A DNA stretch of 64,000 nt, taken from positions 62,001 to 126,000 of the forward strand of contig NZ_WNKG01000013.1 of the NCBI RefSeq assembly GCF_010119245.1. The letters are read 5' to 3'. This document shows positions 36,492 to 44,970 of this stretch, in pieces (position 1 is the first letter of the stretch; each line of letters starts with the position of its first letter). The notes under the pieces were generated by a model, which was not told the DNA's origin, searched no databases, and saw nothing but the letters and a program-made list of their open reading frames with translations. The position numbers and the translations under genes were made by a program. The stretch comes from Cyclobacterium salsum (GTDB lineage Bacteria; Bacteroidota; Bacteroidia; Cytophagales; Cyclobacteriaceae).

Positions 36492-36707
36492 TATAAATTT
36501 AAAAAGGTCCCCCCCATTCTTCACAAGTCAATTAGGTAAACAAATGATGGTAGATGCCATTGATTTGCCAAACAATTAAAAAGTCGCATGTGAAAAATGA
36601 CTACGAAATCAAAAAATAGATTACTAAAATTGCCAAATCATTCAATATAATTCTTCATACTAAAAATAAATACCGATAATGGAGTTAATTCAAAACTATA
36701 ATTGCTT

Positions 36708-36721
36708 TGAAATCGGTTGCA
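36708..36721. promoter_or_regulatory. LacI-type operator, proximal to the regulator gene
   Basis: TGAAATCGGTTGCA fits GAAAnCGnTTnC, a form expected for LacI-family operators, and lies 54 bases upstream of the regulator gene start. The distance between the centres of the two sites is 230 bases, close to 22 helical turns, compatible with repression through a DNA loop. This is inferred from sequence only. Confidence 0.55.
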
Positions 36722-36774
36722 TCCATCTATAATTTTATTTATTATTAGCAATCAATTGGGCTAAGAAGAATTAA

Positions 36775-37803
36775 ATGAAAAAAGAAATCACCATTTACGA
36801 TATAGCGGAAAACGTGGGTTTATCTCCTACTACCGTGAGCAGGGCATTGAGCAATCATCCGAGAGTGCATGTAACTACCCGTAAGAAAATCATGGATGCC
36901 GCCAAATTGCTGGGATACCAGTCCAATATTTTTGCCTCTAGCCTTCGGAAGCGTCGGTCCAAAAGCATCGGTGTGATTGTGCCCAAACTAAATAGCCCCT
37001 TTCAGTCTTCTGTACTTGCCGGCATGGAAAAAATTGCCAGTCAATCCGGATACAACCTGGTCATCAGTCAGTCCATGGAATCGCTGGAAAAGGAAATTTC
37101 GAACACCAATATAATGTATAATAGTCGCGTAGATGGTCTATTGGTATCCAAAGCGGGCACCACCGATAACATTGAGCATTTCCAGTCCTTCTTTAATAAA
37201 GAAATACCTGTCCTATTTTTTGACCGGGTTCCAGAGAATAATCATTCTACCGGAGTAGTTATCAACAATACCCAAGCCATATACGATGCAACCGCCCATT
37301 TGATCAAAGAGGGTTGTAAAAGAATCATTCACGCCGTGGGTAATCTTCAAATAAACGTCTATGCAGACCGATTAAAAGGATATAAATACGCCCTGATGGA
37401 TCATGGGTTTGTTTTCAATGCTGAAAACGTCATCAGCATTGAACTGGACGAGGATTCGGGAGAGCGAATTGTCAAAAAAATTCTAAATCTATCCCCCAGA
37501 CCGGATGGGTTGCTGGTATCCAACGACACCAGTGCCGCTAGTTGCCTGATGGCTCTTAAAAAACGAGGCATACGAGTTCCGCAGGACATTGCGATTGTAG
37601 GATTCAATAACGACCTAATTTCCCGAATGGTCGAACCCAACCTCAGTACAATCAACTACCCCAGTTACCATATGGGCGAGGTAGCTATGAAAAACCTGGT
37701 CAATCACCTGGGAGACGAGCAGCACGAAATCCTTCAGAAAACCAATACCATTACCCTGAGATCGGAACTTATTATCCGGGATTCATCGAAAAGGCATACT
37801 TAA
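36775..37803 (+). CDS. LacI-family transcriptional regulator
   Basis: Regulator of 342 residues. The N-terminal helix-turn-helix ITIYDIAENVGLSPTTVSRALSNHPRVH (about 4-32) with the hinge helix around MDAAKLLGYQ is standard for the family. The remaining part is a periplasmic-binding-protein-like sugar-sensing domain (SIGVIVPKLNSPFQSSVLAG, IPVLFFDRVPENNHST, AIVGFNNDLISRMVEPNLST). It is divergent from the operon 36414-31518, and two operator-like palindromes lie between, so it probably controls that operon and itself. Effector unknown; an intermediate of uronate breakdown is a reasonable guess. Confidence 0.93.
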   Translation: MKKEITIYDIAENVGLSPTTVSRALSNHPRVHVTTRKKIMDAAKLLGYQSNIFASSLRKRRSKSIGVIVPKLNSPFQSSVLAGMEKIASQSGYNLVISQSMESLEKEISNTNIMYNSRVDGLLVSKAGTTDNIEHFQSFFNKEIPVLFFDRVPENNHSTGVVINNTQAIYDATAHLIKEGCKRIIHAVGNLQINVYADRLKGYKYALMDHGFVFNAENVISIELDEDSGERIVKKILNLSPRPDGLLVSNDTSAASCLMALKKRGIRVPQDIAIVGFNNDLISRMVEPNLSTINYPSYHMGEVAMKNLVNHLGDEQHEILQKTNTITLRSELIIRDSSKRHT

Positions 37804-37927
37804 AAATCACCCCTGCTAAAAAAAGGCTAAGCCGCAATTTTTACAGAATTCGTTCGAGAAAACAAAAAAGTTGGGAAAAACTTTGACAAGTTAATAATAA
37901 AGACTGATCTTTATTTTGAAATCAACA

Positions 37928-37951
37928 ATGAACGAACTCGAAAATGGATAA
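37928..37951 (+). other. short upstream reading frame overlapping the Lrp/AsnC start
   Basis: ATG at 37928 opens a seven-codon frame (MNELENG) whose TAA at 37949-37951 lies past the Lrp/AsnC ATG at 37944, so the two overlap by 8 bases in different frames. It could couple or throttle translation of the regulator. It could equally be chance; there is no clear ribosome-binding site before it. Confidence 0.3.
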
Positions 37952-38417
37952 AATTTTAGATATTGATAATATCGACCTAAAAATCATTTCATTACTGAAC
38001 GAGGATGCCAAAACACCTTACACGGAAATAGCAAAAAAAGTGTTTGTTTCATCTGGAACCGTACACGTACGTATGCGGAAACTGGAAGACCTGGGTATTG
38101 TGAAGAGTGCAACGCTGAATATTGATTTCTCGAAATTGGGCTATGATATTTCTGCATTTTTGGGCATTTACCTGGAAAAAAGCTCCTTGTATGACAACGT
38201 AATCGAGCGACTCAAAGAAATTGCCGAGGTAATCAACGCCTACTACACCACCGGAAACTACAGCATTTTTGCCAAGATCATTTGTAAGGACACCAACCAT
38301 CTTCGGGATGTGCTGAACAAAATCCAGAAAGTCGAAGGAATTGATCGCACCGAAACGTTAATTGTTTTGGAGGAAAGTATCAATCGCCCCATCCAATTAT
38401 TGGAAAACAAAAAATAA
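37944..38417 (+). CDS. Lrp/AsnC-family transcriptional regulator
   Basis: Regulator of 157 residues. N-terminal winged-helix DNA-binding domain: IDLKIISLLNEDAKTPYTEI and VFVSSGTVHVRMRKLEDLG (about 7-50). The C-terminal RAM ligand-binding domain follows (FLGIYLEKSSLYDNVIERL, VINAYYTTGNYSIFAKIICK). It lies 253 bases upstream of sufB on the same strand. Whether it regulates the SUF operon or an unlinked amino-acid regulon cannot be decided from sequence. Confidence 0.93.
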   Translation: MDKILDIDNIDLKIISLLNEDAKTPYTEIAKKVFVSSGTVHVRMRKLEDLGIVKSATLNIDFSKLGYDISAFLGIYLEKSSLYDNVIERLKEIAEVINAYYTTGNYSIFAKIICKDTNHLRDVLNKIQKVEGIDRTETLIVLEESINRPIQLLENKK

Positions 38418-38626
38418 CAAATTAGTTAATTATTAAGATTAAATCTAAATTAATTTTCTATTAAGGTTTTTCAATATAGAATATGGTTTTTTTAACAGTT
38501 TTCATTTCTTTTTCAACGGAATTTTTTATTTTTAACATTCAGATATACAGGTAAATAGAGATATTTTTGCCATTTTTTTTACTTAATTAGAATCTCCTCC
38601 GAACAATAAAAAATAGATTAATGTTG

Positions 38627-38634
38627 TATATTTG
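38627..38634 (+). promoter_or_regulatory. candidate promoter (-7 box) of the suf operon
   Basis: TATATTTG matches the Bacteroidota -7 consensus TAnnTTTG exactly and lies 36 bases upstream of the sufB ATG, giving a predicted leader of about 30 bases. No TTG is seen at the usual -33 distance, so the call rests on one box. Confidence 0.45.
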
Positions 38635-38670
38635 TGCATCAAAATATAATTAGTCTAAATAACTCTTTTT

Positions 38671-40116
38671 ATGAGCAAGGACAATGAGATTTTAGAAGAA
38701 TTCACCTCTAAAGAATACGAACACGGCTGGTCGGTAGATTATGAAGCAGATGAAGCTCCTATCGGTTTGACTGAAGACACCATTCGGTGGATTTCTTCCA
38801 AAAAAGAAGAACCTAAATGGTTATTGGATTGGAGGTTAAAAGCTTTCCGGCATTGGGAAACGATGGATGAACCTACCTGGCCGAACGTTAAATACCCCAA
38901 AATCGATTATCAGGCCCTGAGATACTATTCGGCCCCCAAACAAAAATCGAAGCCCAGCAATATCGATGAGGTCGATCCGGAGTTGCTTAAGATCTATGAT
39001 CGGTTGGGAATTTCCCTGAATGAGCAGAAAAGACTACAGGGAATCGCCGTGGATGCCGTATTGGATTCGGTTTCTGTTGGCACTACCTTTAAGGATACCT
39101 TATCTAAATTAGGGGTTGTCTTCTGTTCGTTTAGCGAGGCGGTAAAGGAACACCCAGACTTAGTGAAGAAGTACCTGGGATCAGTGGTTCCTTCTACAGA
39201 TAATTATTTCGCTGCCTTGAATTCTGCGGTTTTCTCAGATGGATCTTTTTGCTACATTCCAAAAGGAGTGCGATGTCCCATGGAGTTGTCCACTTATTTC
39301 CGGATTAATGCGGCAAATACAGGACAATTTGAGCGTACGCTGATTATCGCAGAGGATAAATCGTATGTCTCTTACTTGGAAGGCTGTACAGCTCCGCAGC
39401 GAGATGAAAATCAATTACATGCTGCTGTGGTAGAAATTTATGCAGCGGAGAACGCTGAAGTCAAGTATTCCACGGTACAAAATTGGTTCCCGGGAGATAA
39501 AAACGGCAAGGGTGGAATTTATAATTTTGTCACCAAAAGAGGTATTTGTGCTGGTAACCACTCAAAAATATCCTGGACCCAGGTAGAAACCGGATCTGCT
39601 GTTACCTGGAAGTATCCTTCCTGTATTTTAAAAGGTGATCATTCAATTGGTGAGTTCTATTCAGTTGCAGTGACCAATAACTACCAACAGGCAGATACGG
39701 GGACCAAAATGATCCACATTGGAAAAAATACCCGCTCCAGGATTGTCTCCAAAGGCATTTCTGCCGGAAAATCACAAAATTCCTATCGGGGGCAGGTTCA
39801 GGTAATGAAGCGAGCTACCGATGCCAGGAACTTTTCCCAATGCGATTCGCTATTGATGGGGGACAGATGTGGTGCCCATACTTTTCCTTATATAGACATT
39901 CACAATTCGAGTGCTAAAGTAGAACACGAGGCCACGACTTCAAAGATTGGAGAAGACCAGATATTTTACTGTAACCAACGTGGCATCAGCTCCGAAGATG
40001 CCGTAGCATTAATTGTTAATGGGTATGCAAAGGAAGTTTTGAACCAATTGCCTATGGAATTTGCTGTAGAAGCACAGAAATTACTTGCTTTGACACTAGA
40101 AGGAAGCGTAGGATAA
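38671..40116 (+). CDS. sufB: Fe-S cluster assembly scaffold SufB
   Basis: SufB of 481 residues, partner of SufC and SufD in the SufBCD scaffold that builds Fe-S clusters in the cytosol. Characteristic sequences are [25 protein letters not shown] (partly), [44 protein letters not shown] and [20 protein letters not shown]. Length is normal. It is the first gene of an operon with spacing of 12 bases to sufC. Start chosen at ATG 38671, beginning [19 protein letters not shown]. Confidence 0.97.
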   Translation: MSKDNEILEEFTSKEYEHGWSVDYEADEAPIGLTEDTIRWISSKKEEPKWLLDWRLKAFRHWETMDEPTWPNVKYPKIDYQALRYYSAPKQKSKPSNIDEVDPELLKIYDRLGISLNEQKRLQGIAVDAVLDSVSVGTTFKDTLSKLGVVFCSFSEAVKEHPDLVKKYLGSVVPSTDNYFAALNSAVFSDGSFCYIPKGVRCPMELSTYFRINAANTGQFERTLIIAEDKSYVSYLEGCTAPQRDENQLHAAVVEIYAAENAEVKYSTVQNWFPGDKNGKGGIYNFVTKRGICAGNHSKISWTQVETGSAVTWKYPSCILKGDHSIGEFYSVAVTNNYQQADTGTKMIHIGKNTRSRIVSKGISAGKSQNSYRGQVQVMKRATDARNFSQCDSLLMGDRCGAHTFPYIDIHNSSAKVEHEATTSKIGEDQIFYCNQRGISSEDAVALIVNGYAKEVLNQLPMEFAVEAQKLLALTLEGSVG

Positions 40117-40128
40117 AACTTAATATAC

Positions 40129-40890
40129 ATGTTATCAATAAAAAATTTACATGCCGCTATAGAAGGCACGCCTATATTAAAGGGAATCAGTCTGGAAATC
40201 AAACCTGGTGAGGTGCATGCTATCATGGGTCCTAATGGTTCGGGAAAATCAACATTGGCTTCGGTTCTGGCGGGAAGAGAAGAGTACGAGGTTACCGAAG
40301 GTGAGGTTTATTTTAAAGGAAAAGACCTGCTGGACCTTAGTCCTGAAGACCGGGCGAGGGAGGGCGTTTTTCTGGCTTTCCAATATCCGGTAGAGATTCC
40401 GGGGGTTAGTTCGACCAATTTTCTTAGAACTGCCGTGAATCAGGTTCGCGAATACCGGGGACAAGAGCCCTTGGACGCTGTTAAGTTTCTTTCATTGATG
40501 AAAGAAAAAATGAAGTTGGTGGAAATCGACCAAAAGTTGCTAAGCAGAGCGCTTAACGAAGGATTTTCTGGAGGTGAAAAAAAGAAAAATGAAATTTTTC
40601 AAATGGCGGTACTTGAACCCACCCTCTCCATTCTGGATGAAACGGACTCTGGACTCGATATCGATGCGCTAAAAGTAGTAGCTAATGGGGTAAATCAACT
40701 CAAGACCAAGGAAAATGCCACCATTGTCGTCACCCACTATCAGCGGTTGCTAGATTATATCATTCCGGATTATGTCCACGTCCTTTTTGACGGGAGAATT
40801 GTAAAATCCGGATCAAAAGACCTCGCTCTGGAACTTGAGGATAAGGGATATGACTGGATCAAAGAAGAGATCTCAGGAACAACAGTTTAA
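40129..40890 (+). CDS. sufC: Fe-S cluster assembly ATPase SufC
   Basis: ABC-type ATPase of 253 residues that powers the SufBCD scaffold. Walker A GPNGSGKSTL, the SufC-type signature FSGGEKKKNEIFQM, Walker B PTLSILDETDSGLDID and the switch region VVTHYQRLLDYI are all present. No membrane segments, as expected for SufC. Spacing of 12 bases from sufB and 24 to sufD supports one transcript. Confidence 0.97.
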   Translation: MLSIKNLHAAIEGTPILKGISLEIKPGEVHAIMGPNGSGKSTLASVLAGREEYEVTEGEVYFKGKDLLDLSPEDRAREGVFLAFQYPVEIPGVSSTNFLRTAVNQVREYRGQEPLDAVKFLSLMKEKMKLVEIDQKLLSRALNEGFSGGEKKKNEIFQMAVLEPTLSILDETDSGLDIDALKVVANGVNQLKTKENATIVVTHYQRLLDYIIPDYVHVLFDGRIVKSGSKDLALELEDKGYDWIKEEISGTTV

Positions 40891-40914
40891 AAATTTGCAC
40901 GGTTTCATTTACAA

Positions 40915-42225
40915 ATGACGGTATCAACTAAGAAAGATCATAAGTTAGCAGAAATTTTCCTCACAGGCACAGCGGCCATGCAGGATTTGCCTCTGTATTC
41001 CAACCTTAAAAAATCAGCAAAAGAGGTCTTGGAGGAGTCGGGCATGCCAACGCTTAAAAATGAGGAGTACAAATACACTGCCATCAGTAAACGGATTTCG
41101 GATCAACTGACGCATTTCGGAACGCCTTCCTCCATTGACAACCTGCAAAAGAAAATACAGGGGCAGCAAGAGCTGTTCCGGTTGGAAGAGGGATATACGC
41201 TGGTTTGCAATAACGGAATAGTTGATGCGCATCTTTCAAAAATAGATCCACAGCTTTTTCAGCTTCAAGCCCTTACAGAGCTTAGTGAAGAAAAAGCAGC
41301 TCAAATTGGGGGCATTGAAAAGAACGAATTCGATCCGTTCACCGCTTTAAATTCGCTGTGTTTTCGAGATGGAATTCGGATCGATATTCCGGATGGGAAA
41401 ATCATTGAAAAGCCCCTATTGTTGGTTAATTTCGTAAGACCAGATGAAAATGGTGCTTGCATCCATCCCAGGGTTTTTATACAAGTAGGTAAAAATGCTC
41501 AGCTTACGCTGATCGAACAAACCATTTATCTTGGAGAAGATCCTGTTTTAGTCAACTCCGTCTCTGAATGGAAGGTGGGTCAAAATGCACATGTACGGAG
41601 CTACAAACTGCAAGATGGGCACAAAAAAAACCTGGAAGTCAGCAACACCCGTTCGGAGGTCCAGCAAGATGCCAGCTTTACCTCCATTGTATTGAGTTTG
41701 GAAGGTGGAATGATCCGGAACAATTTGAGTTTGGATTTAAACGCCAGTAATTGCGAAGGAAATATGTATGGACTGTACCTGCTAAATGGTAAAACGCATG
41801 TGGACAACCATACCAATGTAGACCATAAAAAACCGCATTCAGAATCGAATGAATTGTATAAAGGCATTCTGGCGGACCAATCCAGGGGTGTCTTTAATGG
41901 CAAAATTTTTGTGCGGCAGGATGCTCAAAAAACCAATGCCTTCCAGCAGAACAACAATATTTTGCTGTCGGAAGATGCGACGGTTAATACCAAGCCCCAG
42001 CTTGAGATTTGGGCAGACGATGTAAAATGCTCGCACGGGTGCACCACGGGACAACTGGATGAAGAGGCATTGTTTTATTTACGGGCCAGAGGAATAGGCA
42101 AAGATGCAGCCAAAGCATTGCTTTTGCATGCATTTGCCGGAGAGGTGCTGGATCAGCTAAAAGAAGAAGGATTTAAGGAATATTGTGAAAAAGTAGTACA
42201 TGCAAGACTTGGCGGACATTACTGA
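40915..42225 (+). CDS. sufD: Fe-S cluster assembly protein SufD
   Basis: SufD of 436 residues, related to SufB and completing the SufBCD scaffold. The N-terminal part is variable; the C-terminal beta-helix shows GLYLLNGKTHVDNHTNVDHK, FNGKIFVRQDAQKTNAFQQN and DDVKCSHGCTTGQLDEEALF, where Cys and His residues expected at the SufB-SufD interface occur. Its 3' end overlaps the sufS start by 26 bases. Confidence 0.95.
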   Translation: MTVSTKKDHKLAEIFLTGTAAMQDLPLYSNLKKSAKEVLEESGMPTLKNEEYKYTAISKRISDQLTHFGTPSSIDNLQKKIQGQQELFRLEEGYTLVCNNGIVDAHLSKIDPQLFQLQALTELSEEKAAQIGGIEKNEFDPFTALNSLCFRDGIRIDIPDGKIIEKPLLLVNFVRPDENGACIHPRVFIQVGKNAQLTLIEQTIYLGEDPVLVNSVSEWKVGQNAHVRSYKLQDGHKKNLEVSNTRSEVQQDASFTSIVLSLEGGMIRNNLSLDLNASNCEGNMYGLYLLNGKTHVDNHTNVDHKKPHSESNELYKGILADQSRGVFNGKIFVRQDAQKTNAFQQNNNILLSEDATVNTKPQLEIWADDVKCSHGCTTGQLDEEALFYLRARGIGKDAAKALLLHAFAGEVLDQLKEEGFKEYCEKVVHARLGGHY

Positions 42226-43456
42226 TCAAAAGAGAAAAGAATTGGATCTGGCACAGATTCGCAGGAAATTTCCGGTACTTGACCAGAAGGTCAACGGGAA
42301 GCCCCTTGCCTATTTTGACAATGCCGCAACTACCCAAAAGCCTGATCAGGTAATTGAGGCCCTGAAGCATTATTACGAAAATGACAATTCGAATATCCAC
42401 AGAGGAGCGCATACGCTAGCCTCCCGGGCGACAGAACGCTTTGAAAAGACAAGAAATTCCCTAAAATCCTTCATCAACGCTCCTTCAGCAGAAGAGGTGA
42501 TATTCACAAAAGGCACCACGGATAGCATCAATTTAGTGGCCAGTACCTTTGGAAAAAAGTTCATTAAGGCGGGCGATGAGGTGATCATTTCCACAATGGA
42601 ACACCATTCCAATATTGTTCCCTGGCAGATGCTTTGTGAAGAAAACGATGCCCATCTAAAAATAATACCCGTTTCAGATAGTGGTGAACTGGATCTTCAG
42701 GCCTACAAGCAATTGCTTTCGGCGAAAACAAGACTAGTAGCTGTGGTCCATGCATCCAATGCCTTAGGCACGATCAACCCGGTGAAAACGATGATCGATT
42801 TGGCCCACGAGCAGGGAGCAAAGTTTTTGGTGGACGGTGCCCAAAGTGCAGCCCACCTGAATGTGGACGTTCAGGAACTGGATTGCGATTTTTTTGCTTT
42901 CTCTGCACATAAAATGTACGGTCCTACCGGCGTAGGCGTGTTGTACGGGAAGCGTGAGCTTTTGGAATGGATGCCACCCTATCAGGGAGGAGGGGAAATG
43001 ATTCATGAAGTTACCTTTGCCAAGACCACCTATAATGAGATCCCCTATAAATTTGAGGCTGGTACTCCTAATATAGCGGATGTGATCGCCTTTGATGCGG
43101 CCCTGGCCTTTATCAATGATCTTGGGAAAGATGCCATCCGGAATCAGGAAACCAAATTGTTAAATCATGCCTTCGATAGCTGTGCAGCGATTAAGGGCTT
43201 TGTGCCCGTAGGTACTGCCAGGGACAAAGTAAGTGTATTGAGTTTTACGATTAACAACATGCATTCATTTGACGTAGGCATGATGCTCGATGCTTCGGGG
43301 ATTGCCGTGAGAACGGGACATCATTGTACCCAACCTCTTATGAATCGGTTTGGAATAGAAGGAACTGTTAGGGCTTCTTTTGCTGTTTACAATACTATTG
43401 AAGAAATTGACAGGCTTTATGAAAGTCTGGCACGAATAGCGAAAAGAAAAAATTAA
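42200..43456 (+). CDS. sufS: cysteine desulfurase SufS
   Basis: Pyridoxal-phosphate enzyme of 418 residues that removes sulfur from cysteine for the SUF system. The cofactor lysine is Lys238 in FSAHKMYGPTGVGVLYG and the catalytic cysteine is Cys376 in RTGHHCTQPLMNRFG, the class II (SufS) arrangement. The start at 42200 overlaps sufD by 26 bases; no later ATG before the conserved FPVL region fits better, so translational coupling is likely. Confidence 0.96.
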   Translation: MQDLADITDQKRKELDLAQIRRKFPVLDQKVNGKPLAYFDNAATTQKPDQVIEALKHYYENDNSNIHRGAHTLASRATERFEKTRNSLKSFINAPSAEEVIFTKGTTDSINLVASTFGKKFIKAGDEVIISTMEHHSNIVPWQMLCEENDAHLKIIPVSDSGELDLQAYKQLLSAKTRLVAVVHASNALGTINPVKTMIDLAHEQGAKFLVDGAQSAAHLNVDVQELDCDFFAFSAHKMYGPTGVGVLYGKRELLEWMPPYQGGGEMIHEVTFAKTTYNEIPYKFEAGTPNIADVIAFDAALAFINDLGKDAIRNQETKLLNHAFDSCAAIKGFVPVGTARDKVSVLSFTINNMHSFDVGMMLDASGIAVRTGHHCTQPLMNRFGIEGTVRASFAVYNTIEEIDRLYESLARIAKRKN

Positions 43457-43888
43457 ATGCCATCGATAGAAGCGGTACAAAAAGACATCATTGATGAGTT
43501 CGAAATCCTTGGCGATGACAAGGAATCCACCATCTTCTACATCATGGAGCTGGGGGACAAGTTACCTGCATTTCCAGAGGCAGAAAAGACCGAAGAAAAC
43601 ATCATCAAAGGCTGTCAGTCGAAAGTATGGCTGACTACCGATCTTCGGGATGGCCAGGTTTATTTTCTGGCGGACTCCAACACCGATATTACAAAAGGTT
43701 TAATAAGCCTTTTGATTCGCGTACTATCGGGAAGAAAAGCCAAAGAAATTCTGGATGCAGATTTATACTTTATTGAAAAAATAGGCATGGGCAATATAAT
43801 CGGCTCCCAGAGATCCAATGGCCTGGCTGCGATGATCAAGCAAATGAAATTATTCGCTCTTGCCTACCAATCTAAAATTGACGCCTAG
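43457..43888 (+). CDS. sufE: sulfur acceptor protein SufE
   Basis: SufE of 143 residues, which takes persulfide sulfur from SufS and passes it to SufBCD. The active cysteine is Cys53 in the motif IIKGCQSKVWL; other family features are ELGDKLPAFPE and LISLLIRVLSGRKAKEI. Its ATG directly follows the sufS stop. Confidence 0.95.
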   Translation: MPSIEAVQKDIIDEFEILGDDKESTIFYIMELGDKLPAFPEAEKTEENIIKGCQSKVWLTTDLRDGQVYFLADSNTDITKGLISLLIRVLSGRKAKEILDADLYFIEKIGMGNIIGSQRSNGLAAMIKQMKLFALAYQSKIDA

Positions 43889-43893
43889 AAAGT

Positions 43894-44229
43894 ATGGAAA
43901 AGTCAGAACAAATAACCGATGAACAGGAAGAAAGCAAGCGGAAGGTGGTCAATGCGATCAAAGAGGTATACGATCCGGAAATTCCGGTAGATGTGTATGA
44001 ACTGGGATTGATCTATGAAATAACGGTCTATCCGGTCAACAACGTATACATTCTAATGACGCTTACTTCACCCAACTGTCCGGCAGCAGAATCCATCCCC
44101 TCAGAAGTAAAAGCGAGGGTTTCGGAAATTGAGGGGGTAAATAATGTGGAGGTAGAATTAACCTTTGATCCTCCTTATTCCCAGGACATGATGTCAGAAG
44201 TAGCCAAACTAGAGCTTGGGTTTTTATAA
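43894..44229 (+). CDS. sufT: SufT-like MIP18/DUF59 Fe-S assembly protein
   Basis: Small DUF59 protein of 111 residues. The family core is VYDPEIPVDVYELGLIYEI and the cysteine-bearing loop TSPNCPAAESIP, followed by VEVELTFDPPYSQDMMS. SufT proteins help load Fe-S clusters into target enzymes. It begins 5 bases after sufE, within the SUF operon. The name rests on operon context; related DUF59 proteins exist in other pathways. Confidence 0.9.
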   Translation: MEKSEQITDEQEESKRKVVNAIKEVYDPEIPVDVYELGLIYEITVYPVNNVYILMTLTSPNCPAAESIPSEVKARVSEIEGVNNVEVELTFDPPYSQDMMSEVAKLELGFL

Positions 44230-44256
44230 AATTTTAAATCAACAAACAAAAAAAAT

Positions 44257-44673
44257 ATGTATCCAGAGGAATTGATAGCTCCCATGAGAGCAGAATTAAC
44301 CGACGTAGGATTTCAAGAATTCAGGTCTTCAGAGGATGTGGAAAACCATTTGAAGAACCATCAGGGAACAACTTTTGTAGTTGTTAATTCCGTTTGTGGT
44401 TGTGCAGCGGGAGCTGCCAGGCCCGGTGTCCGGTATGCCCTGGATAAATCGGGAAAAAAGCCAACGGTGCTAGCGACGGTTTTTGCAGGTAATGATTCGG
44501 ATGCAGTCTCCAAATTCAGGGAAAAAGTGCTGCCCTATCCTCCATCTTCACCAGCAATGGCTTTATTTAAGGACGGCGAACTGGTTCATTTCGTAGAGAG
44601 GCACCATATTGAGGGAAGAACAGCTCAGATGATTGGTGATCATTTAATCGAAGTATTTGAGCACTTTTGTTAA
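44257..44673 (+). CDS. BrxA/BrxB (YphP-type) bacilliredoxin
   Basis: Thioredoxin-like protein of 138 residues of the YphP/YqiW (bacilliredoxin) family. The CGC active-site motif is in VNSVCGCAAGAARPGVRYAL. In Firmicutes these proteins take bacillithiol from mixed disulfides; Bacteroidota members are common next to suf genes and may protect assembly thiols, which is an inference. It is the last gene of the operon, 27 bases after sufT, and is followed at once by a terminator. Confidence 0.92.
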   Translation: MYPEELIAPMRAELTDVGFQEFRSSEDVENHLKNHQGTTFVVVNSVCGCAAGAARPGVRYALDKSGKKPTVLATVFAGNDSDAVSKFREKVLPYPPSSPAMALFKDGELVHFVERHHIEGRTAQMIGDHLIEVFEHFC

Positions 44674-44676
44674 TGC

Positions 44677-44700
44677 AAAAGCCCTTCCGGGGCTTTTTTT
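44677..44700 (+). terminator. rho-independent terminator of the suf operon
   Basis: An 8-base-pair stem (AAAAGCCC and GGGCTTTT) with a short loop, followed by a T-run, begins 4 bases after the bacilliredoxin stop. Confidence 0.88.
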
Positions 44701-44970
44701 GATCCGCTGTTTCTACTAATTGCACGAGTTTAATTAAATTTGGAGTTTGAACGCTATGTCCGTAATTTAAAATAATTTGTAACCTGTTTTTTTAAATAAG
44801 AACAGGTTATTTCTTCTTTTTACAGAATAAATATTATTTAATCTGTTAGTTAGGAGTTGTTTTCAAGTAGGTATGTAAGTGAAATTTGATCAAATTTTAC
44901 TACATTAGTGCCAAATTTTATTTTGAATTGATCTCATTTGGAGTTTTATAATATATTTAATTAAATTAAT

